Assembly: GCA_017396055.1 (NCBI GenBank)
Contig: JAFQND010000022.1
Location: 1 to 9,052 of the forward strand
Length of the DNA stretch: 9,052 nt
DNA from: Oscillospiraceae bacterium
GTDB lineage: Bacteria > Bacillota > Clostridia > Oscillospirales > Ruminococcaceae
Direction: 5' to 3'
Of this stretch, positions 6,609-9,052 are shown piece after piece. Position numbers and translations under genes: made by a program. Under the pieces are notes generated by a model that did no database searches, had not been told where the DNA came from, and worked only from the letters and a program-made list of their open reading frames with translations. Position 1 is the first letter of the stretch; every line of letters starts with the position of its first letter.

Positions 6609-7409
6609 ATGGCCGACAACAACATTACTTACGGCGGTGCAGCGGGTGCCGGCTGCTTCAAGGAAGCGGTCAGCATCAACGCGGGAAGGGTATATGACAG
6701 CTGTTCGTCCAAAGACTGTCTGGAAGATCTGAGGGTCTATTTTACCGAAACCGGACAGACGGTGATCTCAGAAGCCCAGAATGTCAAAGTCCGTCGGGTG
6801 GAGGTACTCAATGTCGTCATGGATGTGGAGAGCGTTCCTTTTAACCAGGGATTCTGCTCGGTGGATCTGACCTTCTATTTTCTCATCACACTGGATGTAT
6901 ATGCGGCCGGTGGAACCACTGCAGCCCCGGCTGTGGTACAGGGTCTTGCAGCCTTTTCGAAAAAGGTGATCCTCTACGGCTCCGAGGGCAGTGTGCGCAG
7001 CTTCCGCTCCGATACGGCAGCTCCGGTCAGCGAAAGCACTCTTCCTGCCGATACGCCCACTGCGCGGGTACAGACAGTTGATCCCATCAGCCTGTCGGTG
7101 CTGCTGACAGCGACCCCCAATCCCGATGACAACGCGTCACTGATCCCGACGACCATCGCAGGTATTTTTGACGGTGATCTGGTCACCGGAGAAGCGGCTC
7201 AGTATGTCTATGTTTCGATCGGCCTCTTCTCCATCGTTTCGCTGGAGCGGGATATCCAGATGATGGTGCCTGTTTATGATTACAGCGTTCCCGAAAAGGA
7301 ATGTGTTTCTGCGGTGGCGGCGGATCCCTGTGAGCTCTTCCGCCGGATCCGGTTCCCCGTCAATGAATTCTTCCCGCCCCGCATGGCCGAACTGCATGAC
7401 GATGAATGA
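6609..7409 (+). CDS. Conserved clostridial protein of unknown function, possibly spore-associated
   Basis: A 266-residue protein with no signal peptide or membrane segment. The N-terminal half has a recognisable pattern: INAGRVYDSCSSKDCLEDLRVYF (23-45), VEVLNVVMDVESVPFNQGF (64-82) and FSKKVILYGSEGSVRSFRSD (116-135). I recall these phrases from a family widespread in spore-forming Clostridia, without an assigned function. A Ser/Thr/Pro-rich, low-complexity linker follows (APVSESTLPADTPTA), then a second beta-rich block with IGLFSIVSLERDIQMMVPVYDY and a tail ending PPRMAELHDDE. Cysteines at 16, 32, 37, 83, 232 and 241 could cross-link, as in coat proteins. The start has AAGGAGG with a 7-nt spacer. 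It is a single-gene unit with its own terminator, divergent from the ABC operon. The spore link rests on family recall, cysteine content and a possible SigK promoter, and is tentative. Confidence 0.85.
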   Translation: MADNNITYGGAAGAGCFKEAVSINAGRVYDSCSSKDCLEDLRVYFTETGQTVISEAQNVKVRRVEVLNVVMDVESVPFNQGFCSVDLTFYFLITLDVYAAGGTTAAPAVVQGLAAFSKKVILYGSEGSVRSFRSDTAAPVSESTLPADTPTARVQTVDPISLSVLLTATPNPDDNASLIPTTIAGIFDGDLVTGEAAQYVYVSIGLFSIVSLERDIQMMVPVYDYSVPEKECVSAVAADPCELFRRIRFPVNEFFPPRMAELHDDE

Positions 7410-7419
7410 GTGATCTCTG

Positions 7420-7452
7420 CTGTCCTCCCCACAGTGGGAGGGCAGTTTTTTT
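7420..7452 (+). terminator. Rho-independent terminator after the 266-residue protein gene
   Basis: CTGTCCTCCC (7420-7429) pairs with GGGAGGGCAG (7436-7445), ten pairs including one G-U, loop 6 nt, followed by seven T residues. It starts 10 bases after the TGA stop. Confidence 0.93.
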
Positions 7453-7525
7453 CGGAGAGAACAAAAAGCCAGCGATATGGTGCGAAATTTTTTTGCAGAA
7501 AGAACAAAAGCAATAAGAAAAAGAC

Positions 7526-7554
7526 TTGACATTTTCTGGGGTGCAAGGTATAAT
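7526..7554 (+). promoter_or_regulatory. Perfect consensus SigA promoter of the sigma factor gene
   Basis: TTGACA (7526-7531), 17-nt spacer, TATAAT (7549-7554). An A-rich stretch at about 7498-7525 precedes it and may act as an UP element. Initiation should fall near 7561, 28 nt before the preferred start codon. The -35 box contains a TTG that could be mistaken for a start codon of the same frame. Confidence 0.93.
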
Positions 7555-7588
7555 ATTTGCATGTGTTATGAGATTGGGTGAAGTATTG

Positions 7589-8176
7589 ATGATGAGTTCT
7601 TCCGCGGCAGAACAGCCTGCCCTGACTGACGAATTGCTTGTGCTCCGCAGCCGGGAACAAAACCGCGAAGCCGAGGCTGTACTCATTTCCAGATATATTT
7701 CATTCATTGATCGTATCGCTTATCGACATTGTGGGATTTTGGATTTTGATGATCTGGTTCAGGAGGGCTGTATCGGTCTTCTTGATGCCATCGCAAGCTA
7801 TGATCCCGCCAAAGGTGCGTCTTTTCGGACCTATGCGCAGGTATGTATCCGCAATCGGGTATACAAAGCGCTTGAGAAAACACAGACAGACCGATCGCGG
7901 CTGATTCTTGAGAGTATCTCTCTGGATGAGATCTCTGAGAGTGCTTTTTCCGACGATCCCACACCGGAACAGGCCTTTCTGTCGCAGGAACGGGTCGAGG
8001 GCTGGCTGGGAGAGATCGACCGGGTGCTTTCTCAAATGGAACGAAAGATATTTTTTGCGCATTTGGGCGGTTTCGATTATCAAACGATCGCTGATACTCT
8101 TCATATTTCTGTGAAATCGGTTGATAATGCTCTGCAGCGAGTCAGAAGGAAGCTGAAAACCATTGTGCAGCCATAA
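7589..8176 (+). CDS. sigH: RNA polymerase sigma factor, SigH-like
   Basis: A 195-residue sigma-70 family protein with region 2 and region 4 only. Region 2 (about 30-97) contains DDLVQEGCIGLLDAIASYDP (54-73) and FRTYAQVCIRNRVYKAL (79-95), for core binding and -10 recognition. Region 4 (about 140-190) ends VKSVDNALQRVRRKL, almost the same as VKSIDNALQRVKRKL of Bacillus subtilis SigH, the transition/early-sporulation factor. It is ~20 residues shorter than that protein. Start set at ATG 7589 (or the next codon, 7592): GGGTGA at 7576-7581 is 7 nt upstream, and the promoter puts +1 near 7561. An in-frame ATG at 7568 would leave a ~7-nt leader without a binding site. The usual clostridial sigH neighbours (rlmB, rpmG, secE, nusG) are absent, so a paralogous SigH-type factor is the main alternative. 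Confidence 0.85.
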   Translation: MMSSSAAEQPALTDELLVLRSREQNREAEAVLISRYISFIDRIAYRHCGILDFDDLVQEGCIGLLDAIASYDPAKGASFRTYAQVCIRNRVYKALEKTQTDRSRLILESISLDEISESAFSDDPTPEQAFLSQERVEGWLGEIDRVLSQMERKIFFAHLGGFDYQTIADTLHISVKSVDNALQRVRRKLKTIVQP

Positions 8177-8188
8177 GTCAATGGCTGC
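8167..8188. other. Perfect hairpin across the sigma factor stop codon
   Basis: GCAGCCAT (8167-8174) and ATGGCTGC (8181-8188) form an 8-bp stem with a 6-nt loop. It spans the last two codons and the stop. No T run follows, so it is not an ordinary terminator. It could protect the mRNA 3' end or pause polymerase. Confidence 0.6.
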
Positions 8189-8218
8189 CGGGCGAATTTC
8201 CACCTTTGTCTATCCGGT

Positions 8219-8286
8219 GCCCATATAGCTTAAATCGCCAGAGCGTTGCGTCAGTAAAGGTGACGGTGCGAATCCGTCTGCGGGCA
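8219..8286 (+). other. tRNA-like fold with shortened anticodon arm (possible tRNA remnant or leader RNA)
   Basis: About 67 nt can be drawn as a tRNA-like cloverleaf. The acceptor GCCCATA (8219-8225) pairs with TGCGGGC (8279-8285) in five Watson-Crick pairs, one G-U and one A-C mismatch. Bases TA follow, then a D-arm GCTT/GAGC (8228-8231, 8241-8244). A perfect T-arm GACGG-TGCGAAT-CCGTC (8262-8278) has the 5+7+5 geometry of a tRNA. Only 16 nt remain between D- and T-arms; they can form a 4-bp stem with a 4-nt loop (TTGC-GTCA-GTAA), so no 7-nt anticodon loop exists. The D-loop lacks GG and the T-loop lacks TTC. It cannot be a normal tRNA. It sits in the 5' region of the zinc-ribbon gene; a weak promoter TTGTCT-18-TTAAAT (8206-8235) overlaps it, which argues against it. 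Chance resemblance is possible. Confidence 0.35.
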
Positions 8287-8323
8287 AAACAACATTATTT
8301 TTTTCCAAGCGAGGTATGAAACC

Positions 8324-8605
8324 ATGTATCAGGACGAAACTTTAGTATGTAAAGACTGCGGTCAGGAATTCGTATTCACTGCCGGCGAACAGGAATTCTA
8401 CGCAGAGCGCGGCTTCGAGAACAAGCCCCTCCGCTGCAGAGACTGCCGTAATGCCCGCAAAAACGGCGGCGTAGCCAAACCTCAGAGAGAGATGTTTGTT
8501 GCTGTCTGCGCTTCCTGCGGCAAAGAAGCTCGTGTTCCCTTCAAGCCCCGTGAAGACCGCCCCGTTTACTGCAGCGAGTGCTTCGCCAAGATGAGAGAGG
8601 AATAA
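8324..8605 (+). CDS. Zinc-ribbon protein with four CxxC motifs
   Basis: A 93-residue cytosolic protein made of two treble-clef/zinc-ribbon units. The first (residues 9-41) has CKDC and CRDC with TLVCKDCGQEFVF and KPLRCRDCR; it resembles the zf-trcl 'probable zinc-ribbon' domain. The second (62-86) has CASC and CSEC with VPFKPREDRPVYCSECF, the wording of the CxxC-CxxC domain common in Clostridia and Planctomycetes-type small proteins. Each unit should bind one zinc through four cysteines. Nucleic-acid or protein binding is likely for such proteins, but no function is established that I can name. GAGGT lies 8 nt before the ATG. The region between it and the sigma gene has no clear terminator, so read-through from the sigma promoter is possible. 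A strong terminator follows. Confidence 0.92.
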   Translation: MYQDETLVCKDCGQEFVFTAGEQEFYAERGFENKPLRCRDCRNARKNGGVAKPQREMFVAVCASCGKEARVPFKPREDRPVYCSECFAKMREE

Positions 8606-8624
8606 TTCGGATCTTCCGGATTGT

Positions 8625-8658
8625 AAAATCCCCGAACCGTCAGGTTCGGGGATTTTTT
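8625..8658 (+). terminator. Rho-independent terminator after the zinc-ribbon gene
   Basis: AAAATCCCCGAACC (8625-8638) and GGTTCGGGGATTTT (8643-8656) form a perfect 14-bp stem with loop GTCA, followed by T residues to 8658. It begins 20 bases after the TAA stop. The minus strand also ends in four T residues, so it could work weakly for the opposing gene. Confidence 0.95.
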
Positions 8659-8704
8659 GTTATGTCCATGTTCTATTTCATTAGTGCGGATAAGGAAAAA
8701 CGTA

Positions 8705-8761
8705 CGGGAATTCTGTCTTTCCGCAGGAAAGTTCGGTCGCTCCGACCGAAAAGAATTGCCG
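8705..8761. other. Three-way-junction hairpin element
   Basis: An outer stem CGGGAATTCT (8705-8714) / AGAATTGCCG (8752-8761), nine of ten bases paired, encloses two back-to-back hairpins: CTTTCC-GCA-GGAAAG (8717-8731) and TTCGGTCG-CTC-CGACCGAA (8732-8750). On the minus strand the junction is followed within 4 nt by TTTTT (8700-8696), so it may terminate the leftward transcript of the partial gene at 8780-9052. It could equally be one copy of a palindromic intergenic repeat family. Confidence 0.6.
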
Positions 8762-8763
8762 GA

Positions 8764-8797
8764 GATCATCTTTATCGCATCAGCGATAAAGATGATC
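8764..8797. repeat. Perfect 15-bp inverted repeat across the 3' end of the partial gene
   Basis: GATCATCTTTATCGC (8764-8778) and GCGATAAAGATGATC (8783-8797) with loop ATCA. The loop contains the stop codon of the leftward gene, and its last five codons are in the stem. No T run follows directly. It begins two bases after the three-way junction, so the two probably form one structured block. Confidence 0.8.
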
Positions 8798-9052
8798 GGT
8801 GATGCAGTCGTACCAGTGGACATAGGTCTCACCGTTGATGATGAGCCGCTCCATATCGGGAAGAAGCTCGGCCCAGCGGCCGCCGTATTTCTGTGTTTTC
8901 CAGTCGTTGTGGTTGAATCTGCGCCAGAGAACCGTCTTTCCTTCGCGGTCGATGAACTGCTCGGTTGCCACGCCACTGTTATAGGTCTCGATGTCAACGA
9001 TACAGATGGTATCATATGTTTTTCCGGCAATGGTGACGGTATAGCGTCCCAC
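8780..9052 (-). CDS. C-terminal part of an uncharacterised clostridial protein
   Basis: At least 90 residues, open to the window edge; the GTG at 9052 may be an internal Val rather than the start. The text GKTYDTICIVDIETYNSG (10-27), TVLWRRFNHNDW (40-51) and a C-terminal NGETYVHWYDCITDHL (73-88) is a pattern I recall from Lachnospiraceae/Oscillospiraceae proteins, in some cases attached to sigma-factor-like or helix-turn-helix domains, but I cannot name the domain. Small, aromatic-rich, probably mixed alpha/beta, with no membrane segment in the visible part. The gene converges on the zinc-ribbon gene. Its end is embedded in a 15-bp hairpin, so the terminal residues HLYR may have been acquired with that element. 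Function unknown. Confidence 0.75.
   Translation of the reverse strand: MGRYTVTIAGKTYDTICIVDIETYNSGVATEQFIDREGKTVLWRRFNHNDWKTQKYGGRWAELLPDMERLIINGETYVHWYDCITDHLYR

Noticed and set aside
7526..7588. Upstream starts for the sigma factor (TTG 7526, ATG 7568)
   Set aside because: TTG 7526 is the -35 box itself, and ATG 7568 falls only ~7 nt after the expected transcription start without a ribosome site.
8265..8286. Resemblance of GGTGCGAATCCG...GCGGGC to the core of a cobalamin riboswitch
   Set aside because: The other conserved parts (GCCACTG and the B12-box region) are missing, and the downstream gene is not linked to cobalamin.
8661..8802. Possible 46-residue peptide on the plus strand after the zinc-ribbon gene
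   Set aside because: No ribosome binding site, directly after a strong terminator, and its codons run through the hairpin block.

Overview
The window looks like chromosomal DNA of a spore-forming, low-to-mid GC Gram-positive of class Clostridia, probably an Oscillospiraceae/Ruminococcaceae-type gut bacterium. The evidence is strong AAGGAGG-type ribosome binding sites, consensus TTGACA-17-TATAAT promoters, rho-independent terminators after most transcription units, a SigH-like sigma factor, a four-CxxC zinc-ribbon protein typical of Clostridia, and lipoproteins rather than outer-membrane components. No insertion sequence, phage gene, CRISPR array or rRNA was seen.

Layout. (i) 2-670 (+) is the C-terminal part of a PotD-type polyamine-binding protein, cut by the window edge. 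A bidirectional terminator separates it from a convergent PaaI/hotdog thioesterase (714-1226, -), which has its own promoter. (ii) 1331-6361 (-) is a five-gene unit read leftward from a near-perfect promoter at 6422-6450. It encodes a MacB/LolD-type ABC ATPase, a 694-residue secreted, membrane-anchored protein of repeated beta-sandwich (CARDB/NEW3-like) modules, a MacB/FtsX-type permease, a membrane-anchored small protein and a small lipoprotein, and ends in a terminator at 1294-1324. Two abutting palindromes cover the transcription start and look like operators for a repressor that is not encoded here. (iii) 6609-7409 (+) is divergent from that unit. It encodes a conserved clostridial protein of unknown function, and its promoter region resembles a SigK -10/-35 pair as well as a weak SigA one. 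(iv) 7589-8176 (+) encodes a SigH-like sigma factor behind a perfect consensus promoter. (v) 8177-8323 holds structured sequence, including a tRNA-like fold with a shortened anticodon arm, ahead of a small zinc-ribbon protein (8324-8605) and its terminator. (vi) 8705-8797 is a dense block of hairpins (a three-way junction plus a 15-bp perfect hairpin) at the 3' end of a convergent, truncated gene (8780-9052, -).

How the parts relate. The ABC operon is the one clear multi-gene system. The ATPase and permease form the core, and the large surface protein takes the place where an HlyD/MacA adaptor is often found; the two small surface proteins probably assist it. Its substrate cannot be read from sequence. 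The rest are single-gene units whose only link to one another is a possible connection to sporulation (sigma factor, possible spore protein). That link is an inference.
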